Made by a program: the position numbers and the translations under genes. Positions 25,276-35,300 of a stretch of 64,000 nucleotides of DNA are shown piece after piece (position 1 is the stretch's first letter; every line of letters begins with the position of its first letter). Location of the stretch: assembly GCA_902496295.1 (NCBI GenBank), contig CABVAF010000002.1, forward strand, positions 62,001-126,000, read 5' to 3'. Origin of the DNA: an uncultured Clostridium sp. Its GTDB lineage: Bacteria > Bacillota > Clostridia > TANB77 > CAG-508. The notes under the pieces are model-generated. The model saw only the letters and a program-made list of their open reading frames with translations. It did no database searches and was not told the DNA's origin.

Positions 25276-25310
25276 AAACAAAATAAGCAGGGAGAAATTC
25301 CCTACCTATT
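25276..25310 (-). terminator. Terminator of HU gene
   Basis: On the minus strand AATAGGTAGGGA and TCCCTGCTTATT pair over 12 positions with two G-U pairs, followed by TTGTTTT. A short palindrome, TCTATGAATTCATAGA (about 25311-25326), lies between it and the stop codon. Confidence 0.65.
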
Positions 25311-25343
25311 TCTATGAATTCATAGATTCTATTAAATCATAAA

Positions 25344-25622
25344 TTATTTCTTGTTTACTAAATCTTTTAAAGCTTTTCCTGCTTTGAATACAGGTGCTTT
25401 AGATGCAGGTATTTTTATTTCTTCCTTAGTTTGTGGATTTCTACCTTTTCTAGCAGCTCTTTTTCTTACTTCGAAAGAACCAAATCCAACTAATTGAATT
25501 TTGTCTCCCTTAACTAATGATTCTGTTACAACATCTGTAAAAGCATTTAATGATGCTTCAGCGTCTTTTTTTGTTGCTCCTGTTTTAGCTGCTATAGCTG
25601 CTACTAAATCTGATTTGTTCAT
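25344..25622 (-). CDS. hup: DNA-binding protein HU
   Basis: A 92-residue histone-like protein that bends and compacts DNA as a dimer. It has the family pattern from [15 protein letters not shown] through the [27 protein letters not shown]-binding arm to the VPAFKAGK-like end (here [17 protein letters not shown]). The ribosome binding site is GGAGG. Single gene between the flippase gene and tRNA-Leu. Confidence 0.96.
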   Translation of the reverse strand: MNKSDLVAAIAAKTGATKKDAEASLNAFTDVVTESLVKGDKIQLVGFGSFEVRKRAARKGRNPQTKEEIKIPASKAPVFKAGKALKDLVNKK

Positions 25623-25808
25623 CTTTCATTACCTCCTATAAGATTTTATATGTAGAATACTTGAGCAATATCTACTAGTTACATTATTCGCCATTCTTGT
25701 ATAAAATCCTTCTTTTTTTTCATTTTATTTTTTATCAAACTATTTATTTTCTAGGCTTTCATTTTGTTTTGTGTTTGTAATTGGCTTTTTTCTAGCATTC
25801 TACGACTT

Positions 25809-27431
25809 TTATTCTTGAAATTTCTTCAAGAATTTACTCCCGTATGGAATCATGCAAATTTCATTTTTTGAAAAAGTTTTTAAAATAATAATCATTATAA
25901 AATAAATTATTACCGAAAATAACATAGTGATAATTAATGTTAAGTTTGCGCTAACAAATCCTAATAAAACTTTATATACTATTTTTGAGCTAACTGTCAT
26001 TATTAGTACTGCAATTACTGGCTTAACTATGAATTTACTTTTTTCAAACTTTATTCCCACTTTCTTTGTTAAAACTGCTAGTTCAATTATTAAAACAACA
26101 GCATGACATACCACTGATGATAGTGCAGCTCCAGCTGTCCCTCCTAATATAAATGTTTCACTATTAATCGGCACTAAAATTAAGTTTAATATTAATTTAA
26201 CTATTCCTCCTATTGCTAATGCTATTGCAGGAATAAAAACTTTTCCTATTCCATGTAATGCAGCACCTACAGTTTGCTCTATTAAAATAAATATTATTCC
26301 TAGACAACTTATCTGATATATAAATTCTCCAGACGCGGCATTTGGAAATAGTAATAATAAAATTTGTTTTGCATAAAGTATCATTCCAACCATACATGGT
26401 AAACCTATTAAAATACTAACCAAAATAGAAAATTTTATACGCTTTTCCGCAGTTTTTATATCTCCTTTTGCAGTTGCTTTCGACATTGCGGGAACCAAAG
26501 CAGTTGCAAATGCCATATTGAAAGACATCGGTATTGTAACTAGAGTTTCAACTTTCCCACTAAGTATACCATACTGTATTTTTGCTGCTTCTTCAGACAT
26601 AAAATTTTTTAGACCTCTTACAACTGTCATAGAGTCTATATTTCTGTTAAGTGCTCCAAATATACCACTTAAAGACATAGGTATTGAAACAAAAAGTATT
26701 TGTTTTATAGTTTTTCTAATTCTAGTTGGTTTATAATTAACTGTATTTTTTATTTCTCCCGCAATAATTGGTCTAATTGTTCTATAATAATTTATTAAAT
26801 ATATAAAACATGTACAAGCAGATAAACTTGTTGCCAAATTTGCTCCTGCTGCCATAACAACTGTATCCATTCCTGAAATTATACTTAATGAATTTACAAT
26901 TAAAATTGTAAATAATGTTTTAAATACTTGTTCTAGACTTTGTGATCTTGCTGTAATAGCTATATTTTCTCTACCATTAAAATATCCTCTTATAACTGCA
27001 ATTACAGAAACAAAGAATATAGATGGTGAAAGAGCAACTAGTGCCATTTCTGCTTCTGGTATTTGCAAAAAAACATTAGATATAGTATGTGCTCCAAAGA
27101 AAAGTACCATAGAACAAAAAAATCCAATTGTTGAAAATGTGACTAATGCAATTTTAAAAACTTTATGTGCTCCTCTATGGTCTCCAACTGCAACTCTTTC
27201 AGATATAAGTTTTGACAAAGCATTTGGTACTCCCATTGCAGATATTGTAAGGAGTAGAGTATATACCTGAAATCCGCTACTATATATTGCATTTCCCTTA
27301 TCTCCAAAACCTTCTTTGTTTGTTAAATAAAGTTTATATACCAATCCTAAAACTTTTACAAACACTTGTGATATCATAAGTACAACAACACTTTGCATAA
27401 AAGTTTCTTTTTTTAATTTTTTTCTTTTCAT
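25809..27431 (-). CDS. MurJ/SpoVB-type polysaccharide or lipid II flippase
   Basis: A 540-residue membrane protein with about 14 helices, in the MOP flippase superfamily. The N-terminus (FMQSVVVLMISQVFVKVLGLVYKLYLTN) and segments such as YSSGFQVYTLLLTISAMGVPNALSKLISE are typical of the SpoVB/YtgP branch. Members move lipid-linked wall precursors across the membrane; SpoVB acts in spore cortex formation and YtgP in growth. The sequence does not say which role applies. It is divergent from the VirD4-like gene at 27637 across a 200-bp AT-rich gap. Confidence 0.87.
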   Translation of the reverse strand: MKRKKLKKETFMQSVVVLMISQVFVKVLGLVYKLYLTNKEGFGDKGNAIYSSGFQVYTLLLTISAMGVPNALSKLISERVAVGDHRGAHKVFKIALVTFSTIGFFCSMVLFFGAHTISNVFLQIPEAEMALVALSPSIFFVSVIAVIRGYFNGRENIAITARSQSLEQVFKTLFTILIVNSLSIISGMDTVVMAAGANLATSLSACTCFIYLINYYRTIRPIIAGEIKNTVNYKPTRIRKTIKQILFVSIPMSLSGIFGALNRNIDSMTVVRGLKNFMSEEAAKIQYGILSGKVETLVTIPMSFNMAFATALVPAMSKATAKGDIKTAEKRIKFSILVSILIGLPCMVGMILYAKQILLLLFPNAASGEFIYQISCLGIIFILIEQTVGAALHGIGKVFIPAIALAIGGIVKLILNLILVPINSETFILGGTAGAALSSVVCHAVVLIIELAVLTKKVGIKFEKSKFIVKPVIAVLIMTVSSKIVYKVLLGFVSANLTLIITMLFSVIIYFIMIIILKTFSKNEICMIPYGSKFLKKFQE

Positions 27432-27569
27432 TTTTCACCTTTTACTTACTTCATGAGTTATTTAATTTTATTAAAATTCCATAACAATTATGCAAAATAG
27501 TTAAAAATCTAAAAAGTCAAAAAAGTATATAAATATATGTAAATTAAGCAACTTTTTTTACAAAATCTA

Positions 27570-27598
27570 TTGTATTTTTTGTCATTTTATAAGATAAT
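27570..27598 (+). promoter_or_regulatory. Possible promoter of VirD4-like gene
   Basis: TTGTAT (27570-27575), 17-nt spacer, GATAAT (27593-27598). The match to consensus is moderate, and other register choices exist in this AT-rich gap. Confidence 0.4.
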
Positions 27599-27636
27599 AT
27601 ATATGTATAATAATAACGTTGAAAGCGGTGAATTAT

Positions 27637-29991
27637 TTGAAACTAATAGACAAATTTTTAAAATTTTTAAAAACAGATAGAAATACATTTGTATCTTATA
27701 TATTAGCATTAATATCTGCTTACATAATGGTAGATAGAATTGTTGAAATATTATTTATAATATTTACTGGAGTCTCTTATTCTTATTGGGGACCAATAGA
27801 ATATACATTATCATTTGCTTGTATAGCATTTGCATTTTTTATTTCCTTTGGATCTAAATTTGCCAAAAATGATAGAGATAAAATTAGAATATTCCATATA
27901 TTTTGTATATCACTTTATATAGTAGCTATTTCAGCATGTGTACAATGGTTAAACCAAGCATTATGGTTAGGTTTATTATCACTTCCAAACTTCCCTGGAT
28001 TAGTAAGTGAATTTCACAACTTATTCTTCCCAGCCTTAACCGCTCTTGGAATTTATTTTCCACTTACTACATTCTACAAGTTATTTAAGTGGTTAACATT
28101 TACTGTAGATGATAGTAAAGATACTGTAGACTCTATATGTGATTATGGTGGAATTAGTTTAGCTACAACTAGCAAAGACCATGGAGTATATTCATGTGAC
28201 GTAAAAATTTGTACAGACTCTGAAACAGGTGACAATGTAAAAATACCAGAAGTTAAAAGATTTGAATCTTTACTTGCTGTTGGTGTTTCTGGTTCAGGAA
28301 AAACATCTATGATATATGAGCCAATGCTTGCTATAGATATAAACAAAAAGTTCTTCTTTAAAGAAGTTTCTAAGGAATTGGGTTTTACAGCATTAAAAAC
28401 TAGAATCGCTACACTAAATTGCCCATATGATAACGAATACATTAATAAAAACTTCAATCTTTCAATGCTTATACCAAATCCTGATAAATTAGATGTATAT
28501 AAAAAATATATGTCAAAAATGATACTTGCATCTAGTGGAGAAAATATTGTATATAGAGACTTAGGACTTACATATGTTTCTGCAGAACCAGAGTCTACAA
28601 GTAAAATTATAAAAATAGTACAAAACTATAATTTACCTATTAACATAGTAGATCCTGGAAGCAATGATTCGGTCGGCATTAATCCATTTATATACAAAGA
28701 TCCTATAAAAACAGGTATTGCAATATCAAGTGTATTAAAAGGACTATTTGCTTACCACAGACCAGATTTACAAATGGCATTTAGAGAAAATGCAGCTATA
28801 CAAATTATAGAAAACTTATCTATATTATTAAAAGAAATGTATCCAAGGCTAAATAATGGAGTTTTACCAACATTAGAAGACATGCTTAATTTATTAAATG
28901 ACTTCTCTTTGGTACAACAAATGACTGAAGAAATGAAACAAATTCCAGAACTTGCTGAAAAATATAGAATACTTATAAAATATTTAGAAAGTAATTTCTA
29001 TGAAGATGGAATAGATGTTACTAGCACAAAACAGTCCGTATTTACAGCATCTTCAGAGTTGGATAATTTATTAAGATATCCTGGTGTAAAAAATGTACTA
29101 TGTAATAGAAATAACAATATAGATTTCGATAAAGCTTTATCTGAAGGACAAATAACTATAGTTTGCACAAGAAGAGGAGATTTAGGTGCAACAGCGCATA
29201 AAGCATTTGGACTATTCTTCTTACTATTAATGCAACAATCTGTTTTAGCAAGACCTGGAAATGATAATACAAGAATTCCACATTTCTTATACATAGATGA
29301 TTTCCCAGACTTTGTATGTAAAGCAATAGAACCTATATACACTATCTATAGAAAATACAAAGTTGCAACAGTTTTAGATTCTCAAAACTTATCACAACTA
29401 GAAGGTTCAATGGGAGATTCTGGTGCTAAGAAGATGAAAGAAACTATTTTGGCAAACTGTGTTAATAAAGTTATATTTGGTAATGCTCTTCCAGAAGATA
29501 TTGAATGGTGGCAAAAAGAAATGCAAGACAAGAGGGAGTGGACTTGGAGTAGTACGATGGATGGAAGTAAAAATGAATACGATCCAAAAATGAGCGGCAT
29601 AAAATATTCTTGGGTTGCAAACTATTCTGCAGGTAAAATTAAAGCTTTAAAAGGAAAACAAATTATTTATAAGGTTAAAGCAACTAATGGAAAAAGTTCT
29701 GTTGGTAAAGGTAACTTAGACTTCATAGACCCTAAATATAAAGCTCCAAAAAGCATTAAAAAGTATGACTTCTTAAAATACACGACTGGTATTTCAGATG
29801 CTGAAAAAGCTAAACAAGCATTTGAAAAAGTAAAAGGAAATTTTGAAGCAGTAACTAAATTAAATGATGTTACTAACACAGATGACGAATATGATCCAAT
29901 TCAAACAAATACCAAAAATTCGAGTTTCTTATTTAATAATGATGATGCAATTGTTGTTAATTTAAAAAGGAAAAATAAGAAAGAAGAGTAA
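27637..29991 (+). CDS. TraG/VirD4-like membrane ATPase (orphan coupling protein)
   Basis: A 784-residue protein when started at TTG 27637, which follows AAAGCGGTGA, a near-perfect anti-16S match; a TTG at 27619 is also possible. Residues 1-150 hold four or five membrane helices. A RecA-like ATPase follows, with Walker A GVSGSGKT (about 216-223) and Walker B HFLYIDD (about 549-555), and the middle carries an all-alpha-like insertion. This is the layout of type IV coupling proteins that pump DNA in conjugation. No relaxase, VirB4 or mating-pair gene is nearby. The C-terminal 60 residues are polar and charged. A convergent winged-helix protein (30088) is its only close neighbour and may work with it. 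Confidence 0.78.
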   Translation: MKLIDKFLKFLKTDRNTFVSYILALISAYIMVDRIVEILFIIFTGVSYSYWGPIEYTLSFACIAFAFFISFGSKFAKNDRDKIRIFHIFCISLYIVAISACVQWLNQALWLGLLSLPNFPGLVSEFHNLFFPALTALGIYFPLTTFYKLFKWLTFTVDDSKDTVDSICDYGGISLATTSKDHGVYSCDVKICTDSETGDNVKIPEVKRFESLLAVGVSGSGKTSMIYEPMLAIDINKKFFFKEVSKELGFTALKTRIATLNCPYDNEYINKNFNLSMLIPNPDKLDVYKKYMSKMILASSGENIVYRDLGLTYVSAEPESTSKIIKIVQNYNLPINIVDPGSNDSVGINPFIYKDPIKTGIAISSVLKGLFAYHRPDLQMAFRENAAIQIIENLSILLKEMYPRLNNGVLPTLEDMLNLLNDFSLVQQMTEEMKQIPELAEKYRILIKYLESNFYEDGIDVTSTKQSVFTASSELDNLLRYPGVKNVLCNRNNNIDFDKALSEGQITIVCTRRGDLGATAHKAFGLFFLLLMQQSVLARPGNDNTRIPHFLYIDDFPDFVCKAIEPIYTIYRKYKVATVLDSQNLSQLEGSMGDSGAKKMKETILANCVNKVIFGNALPEDIEWWQKEMQDKREWTWSSTMDGSKNEYDPKMSGIKYSWVANYSAGKIKALKGKQIIYKVKATNGKSSVGKGNLDFIDPKYKAPKSIKKYDFLKYTTGISDAEKAKQAFEKVKGNFEAVTKLNDVTNTDDEYDPIQTNTKNSSFLFNNDDAIVVNLKRKNKKEE

Positions 29992-29996
29992 AAAGT

Positions 29997-30029
29997 AAGC
30001 GAAGATTAAAATAAATCTTCGCTTTTTTT
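29997..30029 (+). terminator. Terminator of VirD4-like gene
   Basis: AAGCGAAGATT (29997-30007) and AATCTTCGCTT (30014-30024) form a perfect 11-bp stem followed by seven T. A second, weaker hairpin (ATAGGGTT/AACCTAT, about 30037-30056) with T6 follows. Confidence 0.88.
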
Positions 30030-30087
30030 GTGAACGATATAGGGTTCACTTCAACCTATCTTTTTTATTAAACTTATATTGTAGTTT

Positions 30088-31029
30088 CTATATTCCCAAT
30101 AACTTAACCTCTACATCTTGCATTTTATATTTTCCTGTTGTTTCATCAATCTTAAACTCTACTAATGTTTTAGCTAAAGTCTCTTCATTTTGTCTTAAAT
30201 CTGTAGTAAAATATAATTTTATATTTGATATTTCTACTTGATTTATTACTATCGTTTTAAAAGTTTCTGCCATATGTCTTTCATCTTCGCATACTATAAT
30301 TAATTGTGGTAAACTCATATATCCAGAATCTCCAACTTGAAAATTCTCATAAAAGTCTTTATAAAGTTTCATCTTGTCTACAAGTTTCTTCTCCCAATCT
30401 TCTTCTCTTCTAATTACTTCAAAAACGAATTCTATATATTTATTATTTTTAGTTAATTTTACGCTTCCTCCTGTTGCTTTAAATGCCTTACCATTTTGTT
30501 TTGCTGTAAATGATGGCTTTGGTATATAAGAGTCAAATGCAGATACTTTTCTTAAATATGCTATTATTACTTGATTTCCTGCAAGTCTTTTCTTTACCAT
30601 TGCTACAGGTTTTGTATTATCTGTTGGTTGCCATTTACAGTCAATTCCTCTTGAATTAAGTAAATATTTTCCCATTTTTTCTAAGGAATATATACGATAT
30701 ACTCCTTTTCCATCTTTGCAATCAAAATAGTATCTAGTTAAAATTTTAGACTTTGTTAACTGCTCTAATTTATTATTTAATTTATCTTGTGAATCTACTT
30801 CTACATGTTCCCACTCTAGCATTTGAAATATTTGCCTTGATGTCATAAATTCAAATTTATTTACTAACTCTAATATTTTAAAATGTAGGTCATTTATATG
30901 CCCAACATTTATTTTATGGATAATTTGATTCATCGAAACATATCCATCTTTTCCATCAAATACTTTTATTTCACCAGGTCTTATTGCAAATGGTGATACA
31001 GTTGCTTTTATTTCATTATCTTCTACCAT
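30088..31029 (-). CDS. Winged-helix protein resembling replication-relaxation family
   Basis: A 313-residue soluble protein. After a 30-residue lead, residues 40-125 form a winged helix-turn-helix (HFKILELVNKFEFMTSRQIFQML, then LTKSKILTRYYF and YRIYSLEKMGKYLL). The rest (130-313) is a mixed alpha/beta part with VIIAYLRK and QLIIVCEDERHMAETF that recalls the nuclease-like fold of Replic_Relax proteins found on mobile elements. The assignment is tentative. It converges on the VirD4-like ATPase gene, and both would be unusual in a chromosome without other transfer genes. Ribosome binding site GGAGGG. Confidence 0.55.
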   Translation of the reverse strand: MVEDNEIKATVSPFAIRPGEIKVFDGKDGYVSMNQIIHKINVGHINDLHFKILELVNKFEFMTSRQIFQMLEWEHVEVDSQDKLNNKLEQLTKSKILTRYYFDCKDGKGVYRIYSLEKMGKYLLNSRGIDCKWQPTDNTKPVAMVKKRLAGNQVIIAYLRKVSAFDSYIPKPSFTAKQNGKAFKATGGSVKLTKNNKYIEFVFEVIRREEDWEKKLVDKMKLYKDFYENFQVGDSGYMSLPQLIIVCEDERHMAETFKTIVINQVEISNIKLYFTTDLRQNEETLAKTLVEFKIDETTGKYKMQDVEVKLLGI

Positions 31030-31075
31030 TTTGCCCTCCTTAACTTTTTCTCAATTTATTTTATCACATTATTTA

Positions 31076-31810
31076 TTATATGTCCAATAGTGATTTTATT
31101 TCGTTTGGCTTTAAGTATCTCCAAGTACCTAATCTTAAATCTTTTACAGAAATATTGCCTATTTTTGTTCTATGTAATGCGAGCACCTTTCTTCCTATAG
31201 CTTCGCACATTTTTCTTACTTCTCTGTTTTTACCTTCATGTATAATTATTTCTACCCTAGAAAGGTCTTTTTCTTTATCTATTCTAAGTATTTTTACCTT
31301 AGCTTTTCCTGTAATATAATCTTCTACTTCTACACCATTTCTTAATTTTTCTACTTCTTCTTCCGCAATTTGACCCTTTAAAGTAACATTATATGTTTTT
31401 TCTACTTCATACTTTGGATGAGTTATTTTATATATAAATTCTCCGTCATTGCTTAATATTATAGCGCCAGACGTATACATATCTAATCTTCCTACTGGTA
31501 GCACCTTCTCTTTTACTTTTACTAAATCTATAACTGTATTTCTATCAAATTGATCCTTTGTTGTGGTTACATACCCTATTGGTTTATTTAATAGTATGTA
31601 CACCTTTTTACCAGTAATATTAGATATTTTTTTGCCATCTACTTCTACTACATCCTTATTAGGGTCTATTTTTGTTCCAAGCTCTGTTACAACATTTCCA
31701 TTTACATTTACTCTTCCAGATAAAATATACTCTTCTGCTTTTCTTCTAGAGCAAATTCCTTGATTTGCTATAAACTTTTGTAATCTTTCTACTTCCAAAT
31801 TTTCCTCCAT
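31076..31810 (-). CDS. rluB: Pseudouridine synthase, RluB/RsuA family
   Basis: A 244-residue enzyme that turns uridine into pseudouridine in ribosomal RNA. An N-terminal S4 domain (RLQKFIANQGICSRRKAEEYI) is followed by the catalytic motif GRLDMYTSGAIILSNDG, where D is the active residue. The first codons ATG GAG GAA include a GGAGG that could be the ribosome binding site for a TTG start four codons later, so the true start may be 31798. The family includes RluB (23S), RluE, RluF and RsuA; the length and S4 domain fit RluB best. Confidence 0.88.
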   Translation of the reverse strand: MEENLEVERLQKFIANQGICSRRKAEEYILSGRVNVNGNVVTELGTKIDPNKDVVEVDGKKISNITGKKVYILLNKPIGYVTTTKDQFDRNTVIDLVKVKEKVLPVGRLDMYTSGAIILSNDGEFIYKITHPKYEVEKTYNVTLKGQIAEEEVEKLRNGVEVEDYITGKAKVKILRIDKEKDLSRVEIIIHEGKNREVRKMCEAIGRKVLALHRTKIGNISVKDLRLGTWRYLKPNEIKSLLDI

Positions 31811-31874
31811 ATCAGCTTCATTTTATATTTTATTTCTATTACATTTTCAGTTTATATCTTACTTTAATTAATTT

Positions 31875-32873
31875 CTATTTAGAATTCTCTATTGTTTCTA
31901 ATTCTTTTAACACCTTTTCAAAATATTCTGGTAAAGGTGCCTCAAAGTGCATGTTTTCTCCAGTAGTTGGATGCTTAAAGTCTAATTCTTTGGCATGTAG
32001 CATTTGTCCCTCTACTCCAAAGTCATTCTTCCCATTAGAATATACTGCATCTCCTACGACTGGATACCCTATATGCGACATATGAACTCTTATTTGATGA
32101 GTTCTTCCTGTGTCTATTTTTACTTGTATATAAGTATACTTGTTATATCTATTTAATACTTTAAAATGAGTTATCGCTTCTTTTCCGTTTTTGTCTACAG
32201 CCATCTTCTTTCTATCTTTTGTACTTCTTCCTATTGGCATTTTTATTGTGGCCTCATTTTCAGAAATAACACCTCTTACTAAAGCAACATATATTTTCTT
32301 TACCTCTCTATTTTTTATTTGGTTAGATAAATTTATATGAGCCACATCATTCTTAGCAATAACTAACAATCCAGATGTATCCTTATCTATTCTATGTACA
32401 ATTCCAGGTCTTATTTCTCCACCAATTCCAGATAAAGAACCCTCGCAATGTGCCATTATTGCATTAGCTAAAGTTCCGTCTGGATTGCCATTTCCAGGAT
32501 GTACTACCATTCCCTTAGGTTTATTTACTACTAAAATATCTTTGTCTTCATAAATAATATCTAGTGGAATATTTTGCTTTTTTAAATTACTTTCTTCTGG
32601 TCTTGGAAGTTCTACAGTTATAATGTCATTTTCTTGAACCTTATATGATTCTTTTTCTATTTCATTATTTACTAATACATTTCCACTTTTTATTAACTTT
32701 TGCACCATGCTTCTAGATAACTCATCTATGTTATTTGTTATATATGCATCAAGTCTTATTCCAGGCTCCTTTACTATTAACTCTTTTAACAATATGTTTT
32801 TTTCATGGTTATTATCTAGTTTACTATTAGCTTTATTACTATTTATTACGCTATTTTTTACTTTCTCCTCCAC
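31875..32873 (-). CDS. rluD: Pseudouridine synthase, RluA/RluD family
   Basis: A 332-residue enzyme with an unusual polar 30-residue N-terminus, an S4 domain (about 38-85: IRLDAYITNNIDELSRSMVQKLIKSG) and the catalytic block HRIDKDTSGLL with D163. Such enzymes modify 23S rRNA. It starts with GTG and overlaps the 3' end of lspA by 23 nt, so it is translated from the lspA mRNA. lspA next to an rluD-like gene is a common pair in Firmicutes (ylyB in Bacillus). Confidence 0.88.
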   Translation of the reverse strand: MEEKVKNSVINSNKANSKLDNNHEKNILLKELIVKEPGIRLDAYITNNIDELSRSMVQKLIKSGNVLVNNEIEKESYKVQENDIITVELPRPEESNLKKQNIPLDIIYEDKDILVVNKPKGMVVHPGNGNPDGTLANAIMAHCEGSLSGIGGEIRPGIVHRIDKDTSGLLVIAKNDVAHINLSNQIKNREVKKIYVALVRGVISENEATIKMPIGRSTKDRKKMAVDKNGKEAITHFKVLNRYNKYTYIQVKIDTGRTHQIRVHMSHIGYPVVGDAVYSNGKNDFGVEGQMLHAKELDFKHPTTGENMHFEAPLPEYFEKVLKELETIENSK

Positions 32874-33468
32874 CTTTTATATCATTTCCTTCTTTCTTCC
32901 ATTTTTCTATTTTTTCCTTTAGCCTTTGCTTTCTATTATTTGCATTTTCTTGCCTTTCCTTACTTTGTGCAAGCCTATGCTTTCTATCTTTTATTTGTTC
33001 ACTTGTAAGTATTGCTGCAAAAAATGCAAATAAAATCCATCCACCTACAATACATATATCCGCAAAATTAAATTTAGGAAAATTAATTAATGGAGATATG
33101 TCTATAAAGTCTACTACTCCCCCTCTAAATACTCTATCTATTAAATTACTAATTCCACCTGCCAAAATAAGTGATAAAGAGGTAGCAGCTTTAATTTCTA
33201 TTTTTTCTTTATTAACTACTAAAAATCTTATTAATAAAAATATTACAATAATATTTATTAATAAAAACATACTAGCATCTGAACCAATTCCAAAAGCTCC
33301 TCCAGTATTTTTTATATAAGTAAAGTTTAATACTCCCTTTATAACTTCTACTGTTCCTCCATTAGTTACAGATATTGCAATTATTTTTATAATCTGGTCC
33401 ATTAGTATTACTAAAGAAATAAATATTATTGTTAGTTTTGACCTTGTAATGGAATGTTTTTTATTCAT
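32851..33468 (-). CDS. lspA: Lipoprotein signal peptidase (signal peptidase II)
   Basis: Membrane aspartic peptidase that cleaves the signal peptide of prolipoproteins after lipid attachment. Four membrane helices and the catalytic aspartates are visible: D111 in GGISNLIDRVFRGGVVDF and D137 in FNFADICIVGG. The last 50 residues form a very basic and acidic, glutamine-containing cytoplasmic tail that normal LspA lacks (205 aa versus about 160). The tail is encoded partly within the overlap with the pseudouridine synthase gene. Confidence 0.93.
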   Translation of the reverse strand: MNKKHSITRSKLTIIFISLVILMDQIIKIIAISVTNGGTVEVIKGVLNFTYIKNTGGAFGIGSDASMFLLINIIVIFLLIRFLVVNKEKIEIKAATSLSLILAGGISNLIDRVFRGGVVDFIDISPLINFPKFNFADICIVGGWILFAFFAAILTSEQIKDRKHRLAQSKERQENANNRKQRLKEKIEKWKKEGNDIKGGGESKK

Positions 33469-33484
33469 AATACCTCATTTCAAT

Positions 33485-35269
33485 TTAATCTTCTATCCTT
33501 TGATAAAATACGAAATTATCATCGCTATATAGTTCTATATAATTATCATTTCTTGATACAAACATATTTAATTTTGAATTTTTTCTTATTAAAACATGTG
33601 TTATATCATATTGTTTAAATTTATCTTCATAGTAGACACCAATGTTTGACGTATTTATATAATCCGAGAAAATATCTCTTCCATCATACTTACCATTTTC
33701 TTGTTTCTCTCCATTAAATTGTGGTGTATATAAATCCGCTCTTGAATCTACAAATACAGGTATTCCTCTAAATAATAAATAACTACCATAATTATACTCA
33801 TTATAAATTTTCATACTTTCTAAATCCACATTTTCTAAAATGTAGTCTGCCGCTTGTACAGGATATGTATTTTCGTCTACAAATTTACTATTTAATTTCG
33901 GTTTTAATATATTAAAACTAATTAATATTACTACTAAAATCGTTATTGCTTTACCATATATAGTATTTATTGACTTTAATAGCTTTTCTTCTCCTCCTGC
34001 ATCATATTTATCAAAAAAGCTAGCAACAATTCTTGCAAAGACAATTCCTCCTATAATATCAAACATAGATGCCTGTCTTCTAGACATAAAAGACAAATAT
34101 AAAAGCCCCCCTAGCATAAATAAGTCGCTTAGTTTTATTTTTGTGTCTGTAAATGTTATTAATCCTAAAACTAAAATTATACAAATTATCATTTCTGTAT
34201 TATTAATTAATGTAAGAGGTTGATGTTCGCTTATATTATCCATTGTATTACCTTGCATTGTCTTTGATAAATATGTATACGGTGTATCTCCAAGTGGCGT
34301 CAAAAGCCCCGTGAAGGCACATATTATCATAATTAATATTAGCCATTTAACTGCATCTTGTTTTTCTATTATTATTTTATATGGATTATTTCTTCTTTTT
34401 AAAGCATTTCTCTCAGATTTCTCTTGAGCTTTGTCTATCTCTATTAGTTTTTGTTTAATATCTTCAATTTTATCGTCTAAATTTTTTATAACTTTGTTGT
34501 TTATTTTTGCTTTTTCTAATCTCTTTAGTTTAGTTTCTTTTAGCTTTTTATTAATTTTATACAATAACTTCGACCTGGTAATAAGTGCTATTATATATTG
34601 AGCTATATATGGTAAGTACAATACAAAATAAAATGGCCAAACTGCTACATGGAGATTAGCAATTAATATAGAAATAATTATTAATCCTACCGCATATCGT
34701 TTTTTCTTGGAAGATAAAAATTCCTCTATAAAAAGTACTGTTAATGCAAAAAGTATAAATGTAACAAGCTGAGCTCTTGCTGTAATGAAATTCTTTAGCA
34801 AATACATTATTCCCATTGTAATTAAAAATGATGCTATATTATGCTTACTTACTTTTACACACGCCATATATATAACTAGTCCCAAAGTTACAGACAATAA
34901 TATTGTTAATATATATATAGCTGCAAATCCACCAATTCCTACATTTTCCCCTAGTTGATATACTAAATAAGTTCCAACATCATATAGCCAATGTGGGTAT
35001 GTATATGGTAAATCTTCATGCCATGAAAAGTGGTCTTTCATATCTATTGTACCAGTTTCTACAATATCTTTTCCTATTGCAATTGTATAATATGTATCAT
35101 TTTGAAATGTAACTGGTGTTAATGCAATACTAAATATTATTATTGCAAAAATTGCTAAAATATTAAATTTGACCTTATTAATTTTTATACTCTTCTCGCT
35201 TGTTATATCTTCACTTTTTGTAGATTTTAAGCTTTCACTTTCTATATTTTCATTTTTATTTTTTTCCAT
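33485..35269 (-). CDS. Large multi-pass membrane protein, GT-C glycosyltransferase-like
   Basis: A 594-residue protein with a 30-residue polar lead and about 11 to 13 membrane helices. The first outside loop has DTYYTIAIGKDIVETGTID, then DHFSWHEDLPYTYPHWLYDV; acidic residues in this loop are the hallmark of GT-C enzymes that use lipid-linked sugars. A long charged cytoplasmic helix (about 245-300) interrupts the helices, and the C-terminal outside part has YNEYNYGSYLLFRGIPVFVDSRADLY. It is inferred to add sugars to wall polymers or proteins. Its promoter overlaps the tsf terminator. Confidence 0.62.
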   Translation of the reverse strand: MEKNKNENIESESLKSTKSEDITSEKSIKINKVKFNILAIFAIIIFSIALTPVTFQNDTYYTIAIGKDIVETGTIDMKDHFSWHEDLPYTYPHWLYDVGTYLVYQLGENVGIGGFAAIYILTILLSVTLGLVIYMACVKVSKHNIASFLITMGIMYLLKNFITARAQLVTFILFALTVLFIEEFLSSKKKRYAVGLIIISILIANLHVAVWPFYFVLYLPYIAQYIIALITRSKLLYKINKKLKETKLKRLEKAKINNKVIKNLDDKIEDIKQKLIEIDKAQEKSERNALKRRNNPYKIIIEKQDAVKWLILIMIICAFTGLLTPLGDTPYTYLSKTMQGNTMDNISEHQPLTLINNTEMIICIILVLGLITFTDTKIKLSDLFMLGGLLYLSFMSRRQASMFDIIGGIVFARIVASFFDKYDAGGEEKLLKSINTIYGKAITILVVILISFNILKPKLNSKFVDENTYPVQAADYILENVDLESMKIYNEYNYGSYLLFRGIPVFVDSRADLYTPQFNGEKQENGKYDGRDIFSDYINTSNIGVYYEDKFKQYDITHVLIRKNSKLNMFVSRNDNYIELYSDDNFVFYQRIED

Positions 35270-35300
35270 AGTTTGCCTTTCTTTACTTTTAATTTGCTAT

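Noticed and set aside
25311..25326. Palindrome TCTATGAATTCATAGA as an operator
   Set aside because: It lies between the HU stop codon and its terminator, not at a promoter; probably chance.
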